Assembly (NCBI GenBank): GCA_040005265.1
Contig: JBDTZF010000119.1
Location: 1 to 7,946, forward strand
Reading direction: 5' to 3'
DNA length: 7,946 nucleotides
DNA from: JBDTZF01 sp040005265
GTDB taxonomy: Bacteria > Verrucomicrobiota > Verrucomicrobiia > Chthoniobacterales > UBA10450
Shown here: positions 1-6,815 of the stretch, piece after piece
Position numbering within the stretch: the stretch's first letter is position 1
Layout: each line of letters begins with the position of its first letter
Made by a program: the position numbers and the translations under genes
Notes under the pieces: model-generated
Told to the model about the DNA's origin: nothing
The model's input: the letters and a program-made list of their open reading frames with translations, nothing else
The model's database searches: none

Positions 1-77
1 GTTCGCCCCCGTCATTTGTGCACCAGCAATTTAACGATCCCGACAGAAACCGCGAATGAGATGAATCTTAGCCGATT
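1..77 (-). other. Operon continuation; possible start of a next gene at the edge
   Basis: This stretch follows the TGA of the last methyltransferase gene (78-80). On the minus strand an ATG at 13-15 opens a frame that runs off the window (ATG ACG GGG GCG AAC), with GGTG 6 nt upstream as a weak ribosome-binding site. Five codons cannot identify a product, and the frame may not be coding. Confidence 0.2.
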
Positions 78-830
78 TCAAGCGACTGGACGTTCGCAAA
101 GAAAGAGGAGGCCTGGGGAAAGGCCGGGCAGGCAACGCCCGAACCAAGCATCAATACGTGCGGGCGCACTCTTGCGGTTCATCCTAAACAGTCTCGCAGT
201 CCAGAAGCAGACCCGTGCCCAAAAATAGCCATTCATTCGAAATGAGACGCCACGTACATCGCAGACCTTGAAACCTTCCTCCTCCAAAAGAACGGACATG
301 GACTTTATGGTGTAAAAACGGATGTGACCCGTTTCGACGGTATCGGGTGAGGGATAATGAAGCCACCGGACGGTCTTCCCGAAGGGTATCGCGCATCTCA
401 CGAAGAGCGGAACGGCATTCGGCACGGTGACGATTAAGATGCCCCCAGGAATCAACGCTTTCTGCGCGACCCGGATGGCGTTTCTCGGATCCAACAGATG
501 CTCGCATACCTCGCTCATTACAATCACGTTAAATTTCTCTGCGAAAGGCAGTGACTCGTCGTTATTCAAGTCCGCACGCTTCACGACGAGGCCCTGTCGA
601 ACACACGCTTCAACCGCATCGGCGGCAAAATCACAGCCATAAACGGTGTGGTAATCTCCCATGCGTTTCATTAGAGCGCCCCGACCGCAACCGATATCGC
701 ACATCATTCCTTTTGGAATCGCGCGGAGTAGCAACTCGAGCGTCATGAAGCGGGAGTCGGTCTCGAAATAATCCTGGTCGGGATCGAGATTGCTGGCCAT
801 GCAGGTATAAGTCTTCGTCAAGTAATCCAT
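78..830 (-). CDS. Class I SAM-dependent methyltransferase
   Basis: This 250-residue methyltransferase has motif I DIGCGRGA (45-52), the strand-2 acidic residue Asp67 in YGCDFA, and VIVMSEVCEHLLDP (102-115). GGILIVTVPNAVP (129-141) and GHIRFYT (168-174) follow; the last is typical of Methyltransf_11/23 proteins in surface-glycan clusters. It is unlike the methyltransferase at 2245-3093 outside the core motifs, so it is not a recent duplicate and probably acts at another position. Residues 193-250 form a C-terminal part with aromatic and basic segments (MNGYFWARVCFWTARLFRMNRK), possibly membrane-associated. The start taken is the ATG at 828-830, though no Shine-Dalgarno precedes it; an in-frame ATG at 798-800 (residue 11) is the alternative, also without a good site. 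Its acceptor is unknown. A glycan O-methyltransferase role is inferred from context. Confidence 0.88.
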   Translation of the reverse strand: MDYLTKTYTCMASNLDPDQDYFETDSRFMTLELLLRAIPKGMMCDIGCGRGALMKRMGDYHTVYGCDFAADAVEACVRQGLVVKRADLNNDESLPFAEKFNVIVMSEVCEHLLDPRNAIRVAQKALIPGGILIVTVPNAVPLFVRCAIPFGKTVRWLHYPSPDTVETGHIRFYTIKSMSVLLEEEGFKVCDVRGVSFRMNGYFWARVCFWTARLFRMNRKSAPARIDAWFGRCLPGLSPGLLFLCERPVA

Positions 831-967
831 GCGAGGTCAATTAGGAGACATCCGGCTGGTCCCGGCCGATAAACGAGATGGGCAGCAATGAAGAGGAGTC
901 AAGCTATGAGTTTTGTTTGAAATGCGTTGCCGCTGATTGCTGAATCTACATCTTCGCTCGCTTGTTC
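831..967. other. 137-nt intergenic gap, possible internal promoter region
   Basis: This is the only sizeable non-coding stretch in the operon, between the glycosyltransferase stop and the ATG of the last methyltransferase gene. A TTGACT hexamer lies at 897-902 (minus strand), but no good -10 box sits at the right distance; the nearest candidate, GTTTAT, is 22 nt away. I see no strong hairpin with a U-tract, so no terminator is called. A separate promoter for the last methyltransferase is possible but unproven. Confidence 0.35.
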
Positions 968-2242
968 TCATAGACGTGCAGATTTTTTGAGGCCGCAGGA
1001 GCGAAAGGCTCGTCGCCATTCATGAAAGCGGACGCGATAGTAGTACGGGCTCAACGCTAGCTTATCTCTCCATGAATGGCCCAGTTGTTCTTGATCAAGA
1101 TAATTTTCTGCGGTCGTCGCCATCGCCAGATCCTCCAAAGTGTTTGGATTCTCATATCCGCCGACCGCTGCCTCTAAAGCGCCTTCCATTCGATCCGTAG
1201 ATGCGACCGGATCGGCAAGTTGTCGGATGTGGAATTGCGCGTTGCGCCCCAGTTTGGCCCGAAGACCGACATCGTTCGCCAATTTCAAAATCGCCCGTGC
1301 CGTCGTTTGAGGAGTACTGGCAATGAATCCACATTCGCCGTCTCGGACCAACTCGATCTGCGCCTGATCTTGCCAAGGTGTGGAGTTTGCGATCACGGGC
1401 TTGCCGTAATTCATCGCTTCAGCAATTCCATATCCAAAACTTTCGCCGATGCTGGAACCATGTAGTACTGCATCGAGACTGGCAATCGTGAGGGCTAATT
1501 CTGCTGAATCTGATGTTGCAGGTAGGATGATGAACTGGTCGCGATCTGCGCCTTGCTCCAGCGCGCGTTTGACCTCTGGCGGCGGTTCTCGGAGCAAGAG
1601 CTTCATGTCGGGATTTTGCCGCAGTCCGATTCGAAAAGCTTCTACCGGCATGTTAGTCCATTTGTTTGGTTCCGGTCGCGCAAGACGTCCGAAAAGAACT
1701 TCGTGCGCGCGAATGCCGTGTTCTTGTCTAAAATCCTGGACTTCCGAAGATGCAGGGCCATCGCTTGGAACGACCGGATAAACCGCCACGCTGGAATGAC
1801 GAAAGAAATCGTTGTCGAGTAGCATGAAAGAACGTCGCGCTGCTTGAACGCAGCTTGTCCACGAAATAAACAATCGGAAGTCTGTCCAGGCATTCTCTCT
1901 CGGATTATCGAAACGGCCGAAAACATTTGTTTGGACGACAGGGATCTTCGGCATCCGCGACAGCGCTTCTCCAAGCACATCGCCTTGGTGTGGATGCCCT
2001 GGCGCATGGGCATGTATGACATCGGGCCGGAGGTCGCTGAGCAGTTGCTGGACCGACGTCGGTTGTGGCGCCGGAATCTGCACAGCAATTCCTGACGCTT
2101 CGAGCTGCGTGCGACGGGGGCCGTCTGCCAAACTAATCAAACATATCTCGTGCCCACGCTTTTTGAGCTCGCAAGCCCAAATACACGCAGCTTTCTCCGA
2201 GCCACCAAATCCAAGTTGGTTTATGAAAACGACGACTTTCAC
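968..2242 (-). CDS. Glycosyltransferase family 4 (GT-B fold)
   Basis: This 424-residue cytoplasmic enzyme should transfer a sugar from a nucleotide donor to a lipid-linked glycan with retention of configuration. The N-terminal acceptor domain opens with a glycine-rich loop (NQLGFGGSEKAA, 8-19) and DVIHAHAPGH (74-83). The donor domain starts near residue 183 (LFGRLARPEPNKW) and contains the GT4 E-x7-E motif at Glu267 and Glu275 (GESFGYGIAEAMNYGKPVIA). The donor sugar cannot be told. Residues from about 365 on form a C-terminal extension, partly charged and aromatic (SPYYYRVRFHEWRRAF), beyond the usual core; it could help hold the enzyme at the membrane. The start is GTG at 2240-2242, only 2 nt after the TAA of the upstream methyltransferase gene (TAAGGGTG). 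There is no separate Shine-Dalgarno, so it probably depends on translational coupling. After its stop comes the longest gap in the window. Confidence 0.93.
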   Translation of the reverse strand: MKVVVFINQLGFGGSEKAACIWACELKKRGHEICLISLADGPRRTQLEASGIAVQIPAPQPTSVQQLLSDLRPDVIHAHAPGHPHQGDVLGEALSRMPKIPVVQTNVFGRFDNPRENAWTDFRLFISWTSCVQAARRSFMLLDNDFFRHSSVAVYPVVPSDGPASSEVQDFRQEHGIRAHEVLFGRLARPEPNKWTNMPVEAFRIGLRQNPDMKLLLREPPPEVKRALEQGADRDQFIILPATSDSAELALTIASLDAVLHGSSIGESFGYGIAEAMNYGKPVIANSTPWQDQAQIELVRDGECGFIASTPQTTARAILKLANDVGLRAKLGRNAQFHIRQLADPVASTDRMEGALEAAVGGYENPNTLEDLAMATTAENYLDQEQLGHSWRDKLALSPYYYRVRFHEWRRAFRSCGLKKSARL

Positions 2243-2244
2243 CC

Positions 2245-3093
2245 TTAGAGAGGTTTACGGGCAACCGCATAGCAGTTATAGCGCAAGACTTCGTCGGAAA
2301 CGTTTTTCATTGAGCGCGACGTTTCCAAAATGGCGGCGCCCCGCTTTTCAAGCCACCAAACGATGTCTTTCAATCGTGGCAGGTGAACCGCGTCGGCATC
2401 AACTGAATACTCCGCTCCGTGAAGGATGCGGGGCATCAGATTGATCCAGAAAGCTCCCGGTGATGCTGCGCGAGCACGCGATTTCCACACCGGCGCGTGC
2501 CAGGCTAAATCGAGCAAATGCAGGAATGCGTCGGCTAAAGCGAAGGAGAAAAGTTTTTCCCGAAACCGTCGTGGGGTTTTCCCAAAGAAAAAGCTCGGCG
2601 GGAAACCGTCACCATCTACAAAATCTGGACAAATGATTGCGATGAGTCCTCCCGGTTTGCAAAAGTCCCACATGCTTTCCAAATAGGAGCGCGGATCGAC
2701 GATGTGTTCGAGGGTGTAAAGGCTTGCCACGATATCAACTTGGTCGGCGAGCTCGGTTCCGATTGTAAGAAACCGGGCGCGCGGAAATCGCTCACGATTA
2801 TTCTTCAGTAACGTGTCGCTGTAATCCATTCCTGTGTAAGAGCCTCCAGCCGCTTCAACAAAAAGACACAGGTGCGCTGAACCGCATCCGAGTTCCAATA
2901 ACGACATGCCAGACTCAACACGGCTTACGAGATCGCAATGGAATGGCACAATATCTGGGGCGTATCGCCCAGCTACCTGATTCGCCAACTGATAGTAAAA
3001 CCCAGAGAGATTCGAGTAATACTCAGTTAAGCGCTCAATCAGAACGGATTTTTCGCCAGCCGACAATGCAGCGGATTTGACAACCGGTATCAT
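2245..3093 (-). CDS. Class I SAM-dependent methyltransferase
   Basis: This 282-residue protein has a Rossmann-type methyltransferase core. Motif I is ELGCGSAH (67-74), the acidic residue ending strand 2 is Asp90 in TGMDYS, the post-II region is VDIVASLYTLEHIVDP (119-134), and CKPGGLIAIICP (145-156) is the helix-strand after motif III. It matches the Methyltransf_11/23 type often found in O-antigen and exopolysaccharide loci, where such enzymes methylate sugar hydroxyls or the chain end. The acceptor is unknown. Between about residues 160 and 226 there is an insert rich in aromatic and basic residues (SFFFGKTPRRFREK, then FLHLLDLAWHAPVWK), which may form a lid or contact a lipid-linked substrate. 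The ATG at 3091-3093 has AAGGTG 11 nt upstream, overlapping the flippase stop, so translation is probably coupled. The next gene starts 2 nt after its stop. Confidence 0.9.
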   Translation of the reverse strand: MIPVVKSAALSAGEKSVLIERLTEYYSNLSGFYYQLANQVAGRYAPDIVPFHCDLVSRVESGMSLLELGCGSAHLCLFVEAAGGSYTGMDYSDTLLKNNRERFPRARFLTIGTELADQVDIVASLYTLEHIVDPRSYLESMWDFCKPGGLIAIICPDFVDGDGFPPSFFFGKTPRRFREKLFSFALADAFLHLLDLAWHAPVWKSRARAASPGAFWINLMPRILHGAEYSVDADAVHLPRLKDIVWWLEKRGAAILETSRSMKNVSDEVLRYNCYAVARKPL

Positions 3094-3104
3094 AATTGTG
3101 CACG

Positions 3105-3110
3105 CACCTT
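3105..3110 (-). promoter_or_regulatory. Ribosome-binding site of the first methyltransferase gene
   Basis: AAGGTG on the minus strand lies 11 nt before the ATG at 3091-3093 and shares a base with the flippase TGA stop (3110-3112). The overlap suggests that a terminating flippase ribosome could re-initiate here. Confidence 0.45.
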
Positions 3111-4573
3111 CACTGCCGGAGAGCGATTAACCAGACTGCAAGATCCTTGCGAACGAGCCACGCAGCCACCGCGCCACCATGAAGAAGCGCAAAACAAACC
3201 TGCATGGCGAAAGGGACAGAAGCTGTCCTCAAGAGCAACGAAAAAACCCCGCCGAAGGCGACTTGAACAGCGACGTGAAACCATCGCGTTGCATCCAGCC
3301 AACCACGCGCCTCTATCAACCGAATGACGAACAGATCTTGAACAATAAAGGCAATGCGACTTACTAGGAATCCGTACGCGACTCCAATAATTCCCGCCCA
3401 TCGCCATCCAACATAGACGCAGATTCCGACCAGGATGCCGGCGAAAATATGAATGACCAGGCCGGTGCCCACGCGGTTAAGCGGGCCCAATTGCGCCCCG
3501 GAAACATTCGCGATTGAGGTGATGCAATAAGCGAGAATAATCGGCGCTAAAAGCGGCTCCACGAGAGCTCCCAAGTCCTTTCCCAGCCAAAGTTGAAGGA
3601 TAGTATGCTTCCATACAATGGACCAGACCGAGATGAGAACCAGCCATCCAAAAATGAGATCGAAGGCTTCTTCATAAATCGCGGCCGCTTTCGACTCGCC
3701 ACCGGCGCCCACAGCCCGGCTACTTTGGCCGAAGATGGGTCCCATGATGGAAGCGCTCAACCCGCTGATCCTGATTCCCGCGTTGCTGCAAATCGCATAA
3801 TGCGCAAAATCCGCCGCAGGTGCTAATTTTCCCAAAGCGAGTCGATCAAGTCCACCGAGTACGTTATTTACCAGCAAAGTGAGGAAGGTTTTCATCGTGA
3901 ATCCTGCCATCTCAACTGCGTGCGCAAACCTGGCGAATCGCCAGTGAATTCCGAAGCCATACGTGCCGTTGGCATGGAGCATCAAAATGATCAATTGAGC
4001 GATACTTAGTAAACTAGTCCACGCCAGAAGGGCTGAGGGGTTTCGTGTCCAGAAGGCGATTACCAGTGCTCCGCCGACTTGGATAATACTCAGAAAAACG
4101 CGCGTGACGGCGACGAACTTAAAATCGAGGTGGACTTGAGCGAGTATGTTCCAGAATTGACCATAGAAAGCGAAAAACATCCCGATTCCTGCGGCAACGA
4201 ACGACGCTTTCAACATTGGAACTTCGTCGGGGCTGACATTGAACCAGCGCGGCCCGAAGACTGCCCCAACAATCGCGAATGCGATAGCCATAAATCCCAG
4301 TAAAGGAATCGCGACGACGTTTCCAGTTCCCCAATACCCACGTGCGGCGTCGATATCTCCGCGGCCGAGTTCGACCCCGACATATCTGCCAACGGCCACC
4401 CCAAGACCGAGATCGGCAAAACCGAAAGCGCCACTCACGCTCAATACATAGAACCAAAGCGCGTATCTCTCCGGCCCAAGAAACCGGTAGAAGAGTGGAA
4501 CCGAGACAAGGTTAACTACGCTGACCACCAGCAAGGGGGCCATGCTCCAGAGAGTCTGCTTCTTTAGGCTCAT
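3110..4573 (-). CDS. Polysaccharide flippase, Wzx-like (MOP superfamily)
   Basis: This is a 487-residue integral inner-membrane protein made almost entirely of hydrophobic segments, roughly 12-14 by eye. It belongs to the oligosaccharide flippase (Polysacc_synt) branch of the MOP exporters, which move undecaprenyl-linked glycan units to the periplasmic face. The N-terminus is characteristic: SVPLFYRFLGPERYALWFYV, then FADLGLGVAVGRYVG, the usual loop and second-helix pattern. Length and layout are normal, with no frameshift. The ATG at 4571-4573 is preceded by AGGAAG at a 10-nt spacing. The gene follows the beta-helix gene by 24 nt and precedes the methyltransferase gene by 16 nt. The substrate cannot be read from the sequence, but co-occurrence with glf and a glycosyltransferase suggests a Galf-containing repeat unit. 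No Wzy-like polymerase is visible in the window. I leave the symbol blank because wzx names are serotype-dependent. Confidence 0.92.
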   Translation of the reverse strand: MSLKKQTLWSMAPLLVVSVVNLVSVPLFYRFLGPERYALWFYVLSVSGAFGFADLGLGVAVGRYVGVELGRGDIDAARGYWGTGNVVAIPLLGFMAIAFAIVGAVFGPRWFNVSPDEVPMLKASFVAAGIGMFFAFYGQFWNILAQVHLDFKFVAVTRVFLSIIQVGGALVIAFWTRNPSALLAWTSLLSIAQLIILMLHANGTYGFGIHWRFARFAHAVEMAGFTMKTFLTLLVNNVLGGLDRLALGKLAPAADFAHYAICSNAGIRISGLSASIMGPIFGQSSRAVGAGGESKAAAIYEEAFDLIFGWLVLISVWSIVWKHTILQLWLGKDLGALVEPLLAPIILAYCITSIANVSGAQLGPLNRVGTGLVIHIFAGILVGICVYVGWRWAGIIGVAYGFLVSRIAFIVQDLFVIRLIEARGWLDATRWFHVAVQVAFGGVFSLLLRTASVPFAMQVCFALLHGGAVAAWLVRKDLAVWLIALRQ

Positions 4574-4583
4574 CGCGTTCGTT

Positions 4584-4589
4584 CTTCCT
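4584..4589 (-). promoter_or_regulatory. Ribosome-binding site of the flippase gene
   Basis: The minus strand reads AGGAAG, 10 nt before the ATG at 4571-4573, within the 24-nt gap after the beta-helix gene. It is the clearest Shine-Dalgarno among the pathway genes and confirms the start. Confidence 0.6.
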
Positions 4590-4597
4590 AAGAAGTC

Positions 4598-6379
4598 TTA
4601 CCAACGGAAAGGCAACCGAGGATAATCGTCAGCGCTTTTTTCCGCGGCTCCGATGCTCGGATGTCCCTCCGGTCGGGCGCGGTTAAAGAAATCGTTTTTT
4701 ACTTCCGAGTTTAGTCGGCCCGCGTTCAATGCCAGGCTTCCATCTCGAAGGCGAAAATCACCCATACTCGGCATCGCAAAATACGGATCGCCCTCGCGCG
4801 AATGCTGGTCTTGCTTGCTTACCCGCTGCCATTCAGAGATCGAAAATACTGTCTCTCCTGCCCAGCCGCTCTTGGCGACGATCGATCCGACAGCTAGAAG
4901 GAGATTGTAGTCCGACGAATTTCCGGTTGTGTCCGGGTCGATTCCGTTTTTTCGGAGGATCAATTGCGGTCCTTTGTTGTAAACACTGATGTTGTTCGCC
5001 ACTCGGCAATCACGAGTGGACATCGGATTACCGCTTGATTGTCTAATGGGTCCCTCAATAGTGATTCCGCCACCTTCGTTAAGATAACAGGTGTTGTTAT
5101 AAACGCGTGAGCCGGGAGCTGATGAAATGAAAATCCCTACGCCCGCGCCGCCTTGATACAGCAGCGTCGACTGCGTTCGGTCATTAGACATTTTCGGCCG
5201 GAAAATATTCGCCCCTGGTTTGGCAGGATCCGGACTCCCCAATAAAAATTCGGCTGCTGGCGGGTTGCGATTGGCTACGCAGATATTGTTAACTACGACA
5301 TTGCCCGACGAAATTTCGACCATAATGCCCGGGCCTTCGTTGTCATGGCAATAGTTTCGATCCACCTGATTGCCGTTGCAGCTCTCATCCAACCAAAGAC
5401 CAGGACCAATGTTGAAGGCAAACTCGTTGTCGATGATTCGTCCGCCCGTGAACTGTGGAACCAGTTTCGCGCCGCCGCAATGCCAGCCAGGATCGTATCG
5501 GTCGATGTTGTTATAAACGACGCGACAGCCTTCGATCAAATGACCCTCTCCAGTTCCGCCAATGCCAGAATTGCCGTGACAGGCGATGACGCAGTGCACA
5601 AGTGCGTGCCCTTTACCGCTCACGCTCACGCCTGCGAAATCGCCCCAGGTAATCGAGCAATTCTCCAGGCGCGAGCCTTCGCCGTACAAATTGCAAGCCG
5701 GCCAATCGGCGATTGCCATCGTGCTGGCGTGGCGCATCTGCACGCCACGGATGGTAATGTGGCTGCCTATTGCTTTTAACCAGGCGGCGCGGACCGCCAC
5801 CTCGACTTTGCATTTGCTAGGATCGCTGGAATCCGGCAACCAGACATAAAGCGTCGAGTTCGTAGAGTCGTGGAAGAAACTACCAGGCTGAAGCTTCTCT
5901 TTGGTAGTTAGCCGGCGGAGGTGGATCGCGTCGAGTAACACACCGTCGCGGATGAATACTCGATGAATCTCGTTCGCGTTCCAGAACGATGGGTCGTTGC
6001 CGTCCGTGGAACGCGGCGGCATTTTGGGCAGCTTGGCTTTCCAAATCGCATCGTGATCAAGCGTCCAGTCGCTGATCACGTCGGAGCCTTTGATGACTAC
6101 GGTTTCGCCGGACGCGGATTCAATGACGATAGGCGCGGCCTCCGTTCCAGAGGCCTTGATGATGACGACCTCCCGATATTCACCCGCGTGAATGATCACT
6201 TTGTCGCCGGCGTGAACTCTTGAAACCGCGGACGAGATCGTTTTGAGAGGTTTCTTTGGCGTGCCTGGGTTTCGATCCGAGGCAGCACGGTCATTCTGAT
6301 TCACAATGAACTCTCTTCCATGCGCAGATGAGACGATTAACGCCGTCAGCGTGATCGAGGAGAGAAGGCGACAGAGCAT
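4598..6379 (-). CDS. Secreted right-handed parallel beta-helix protein (DUF1565/NosD-like)
   Basis: This is a 593-residue exported protein. Residues 1-21 are a signal peptide with a basic start, a hydrophobic core (LLSSITLTALIVSSA) and a likely cut after Ala-His-Gly. Residues 24-98 fit the N-terminal part of DUF1565-type proteins (NPGTPKKPLKTI, then AGDKVIIHAGEYRE). An insert follows, then about 200-470 shows beta-helix rungs with recurring asparagine ladders such as NNI, YNN, DNEF, RNYCHDNEGPGI, YNNTCYLNEGGGI and ANNISVYN. The C-terminus has the DFRLRDGSLALNAGR...SIGAAE ending common in such proteins. This fold is used by polysaccharide lyases, hydrolases and mannuronan C5-epimerases, so in this cluster it may trim, epimerise or bind the exported glycan. 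I cannot assign a reaction or catalytic residues. The start is fixed by the signal peptide, but no Shine-Dalgarno is present: the left GTTGAG array ends 5 nt before the ATG. The flippase gene follows after 24 nt. Confidence 0.88.
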   Translation of the reverse strand: MLCRLLSSITLTALIVSSAHGREFIVNQNDRAASDRNPGTPKKPLKTISSAVSRVHAGDKVIIHAGEYREVVIIKASGTEAAPIVIESASGETVVIKGSDVISDWTLDHDAIWKAKLPKMPPRSTDGNDPSFWNANEIHRVFIRDGVLLDAIHLRRLTTKEKLQPGSFFHDSTNSTLYVWLPDSSDPSKCKVEVAVRAAWLKAIGSHITIRGVQMRHASTMAIADWPACNLYGEGSRLENCSITWGDFAGVSVSGKGHALVHCVIACHGNSGIGGTGEGHLIEGCRVVYNNIDRYDPGWHCGGAKLVPQFTGGRIIDNEFAFNIGPGLWLDESCNGNQVDRNYCHDNEGPGIMVEISSGNVVVNNICVANRNPPAAEFLLGSPDPAKPGANIFRPKMSNDRTQSTLLYQGGAGVGIFISSAPGSRVYNNTCYLNEGGGITIEGPIRQSSGNPMSTRDCRVANNISVYNKGPQLILRKNGIDPDTTGNSSDYNLLLAVGSIVAKSGWAGETVFSISEWQRVSKQDQHSREGDPYFAMPSMGDFRLRDGSLALNAGRLNSEVKNDFFNRARPEGHPSIGAAEKSADDYPRLPFRW

Positions 6380-6384
6380 GGAAG

Positions 6385-6414
6385 GTTGAGCAGTTGAGCA
6401 GTTGAGCAGTTGAG
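6385..6414. repeat. Left tandem array: four GTTGAG hexamers, 8-nt period
   Basis: On the plus strand GTTGAG occurs at 6385, 6393, 6401 and 6409, separated each time by CA. This makes three perfect 8-bp units (GTTGAGCA) plus a final hexamer. It lies between the stop of the S23-family gene (6422) and the ATG of the beta-helix gene (6379), and is the inverted counterpart of the array at 6813-6843. The perfect period suggests recent tandem expansion or slippage. Confidence 0.92.
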
Positions 6415-6421
6415 ACGGTGA

Positions 6422-6799
6422 TCAGGAAATGCGCGCGCGTTGGCTGCGGTGCAGGGCGTTCAGTTGAGGCGATATGTCCTCGATTGATCGGCGTAAGACG
6501 CCCTCGTCGTTCTGAGATAGGACGCCCACGTCCTTCGCAAGTATTAACAAACACGCCAGCTCCATCAACGAGCTATAAGCAATTTCGGAAAAGTGTGCTT
6601 GATCCTTGCGGCTTTGCCGCGAACTACCTTCGGCAAGATTCGCTGCGACTGAAACGGCTGCTCGGTTGCATTGGCTTGTTAACCCGTAGATTTCGTGCTG
6701 CGGGAATCGGGATGTCGCTAAATACACGGTCTTCGACAGCTCGCGCGCTGCTTGCCAAACACGGAGCTTTTCAAACGGATATTCAGTTCTTGTCTTCAT
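6422..6799 (-). CDS. Four-helix bundle protein, S23/IVP (23S rRNA intervening-sequence) family
   Basis: This is a small stand-alone member of the family first seen inside 23S rRNA intervening sequences; the same fold is used by the Avd accessory protein of diversity-generating retroelements. With the ATG at 6797-6799 it has 125 residues. It shows the family signatures FEKLRVWQAAREL (9-21), an N-L-A-E-G-S-S-R core (54-61) and a following EIAYSSLMEL helix (72-81). The molecular role of free-standing members is unknown. I chose this ATG because GAGGAAG lies 9 nt upstream and the family normally has only a few residues before F-x-x-L-x-V-W. An in-frame TTG at 6815-6817 would add six residues. No rRNA, reverse transcriptase or variable-repeat pair accompanies it, so neither an rRNA insert nor a retroelement explains it. 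It is out of place in a polysaccharide operon and is bracketed by inverted hexamer arrays, which suggests it arrived as a cassette in the same orientation as its neighbours. Confidence 0.9.
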   Translation of the reverse strand: MKTRTEYPFEKLRVWQAARELSKTVYLATSRFPQHEIYGLTSQCNRAAVSVAANLAEGSSRQSRKDQAHFSEIAYSSLMELACLLILAKDVGVLSQNDEGVLRRSIEDISPQLNALHRSQRARIS

Positions 6800-6808
6800 T
6801 CGCTGAGT

Positions 6809-6815
6809 CTTCCTC
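6809..6815 (-). promoter_or_regulatory. Ribosome-binding site of the S23-family gene
   Basis: The minus strand reads GAGGAAG, then 9 nt, then the ATG at 6797-6799. The first bases belong to the innermost GTTGAG hexamer of the right-hand array, so the repeat itself supplies part of the Shine-Dalgarno sequence. This supports the ATG over the upstream TTG, although GAGAGGG, also in the array, could serve the TTG. Confidence 0.55.

Noticed and set aside
869..902. Sigma-70-like promoter (TTGACT with GTTTAT) before the last methyltransferase
   Set aside because: The 22-nt spacing is too long and the -10 match is poor.
837..1019. Minus-strand 60-codon open frame over the intergenic gap
   Set aside because: It overlaps the glycosyltransferase 3' end in another frame, resembles nothing recognisable and has no ribosome-binding site.
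5345..5779. Plus-strand open frame of 144 codons
   Set aside because: It lies wholly antisense inside the beta-helix gene, has no recognisable domain and reflects the codon bias of the real gene.
6385..6414. CRISPR array
   Set aside because: The unit is only 8 bp with 2-nt spacers, there are no unique spacers, and no cas gene is present.
6461..6468. Extra CTCAACTG unit inside the S23-family gene, as a possible internal repeat
   Set aside because: The same 8-mer also appears at 3911-3918 inside the flippase gene, and single CTCAAC/GTTGAG hexamers occur elsewhere, so an isolated copy is not significant.
6422..6799. 23S rRNA intervening sequence
   Set aside because: The flanks are clearly protein-coding (glf and the beta-helix gene); no rRNA sequence is recognisable.
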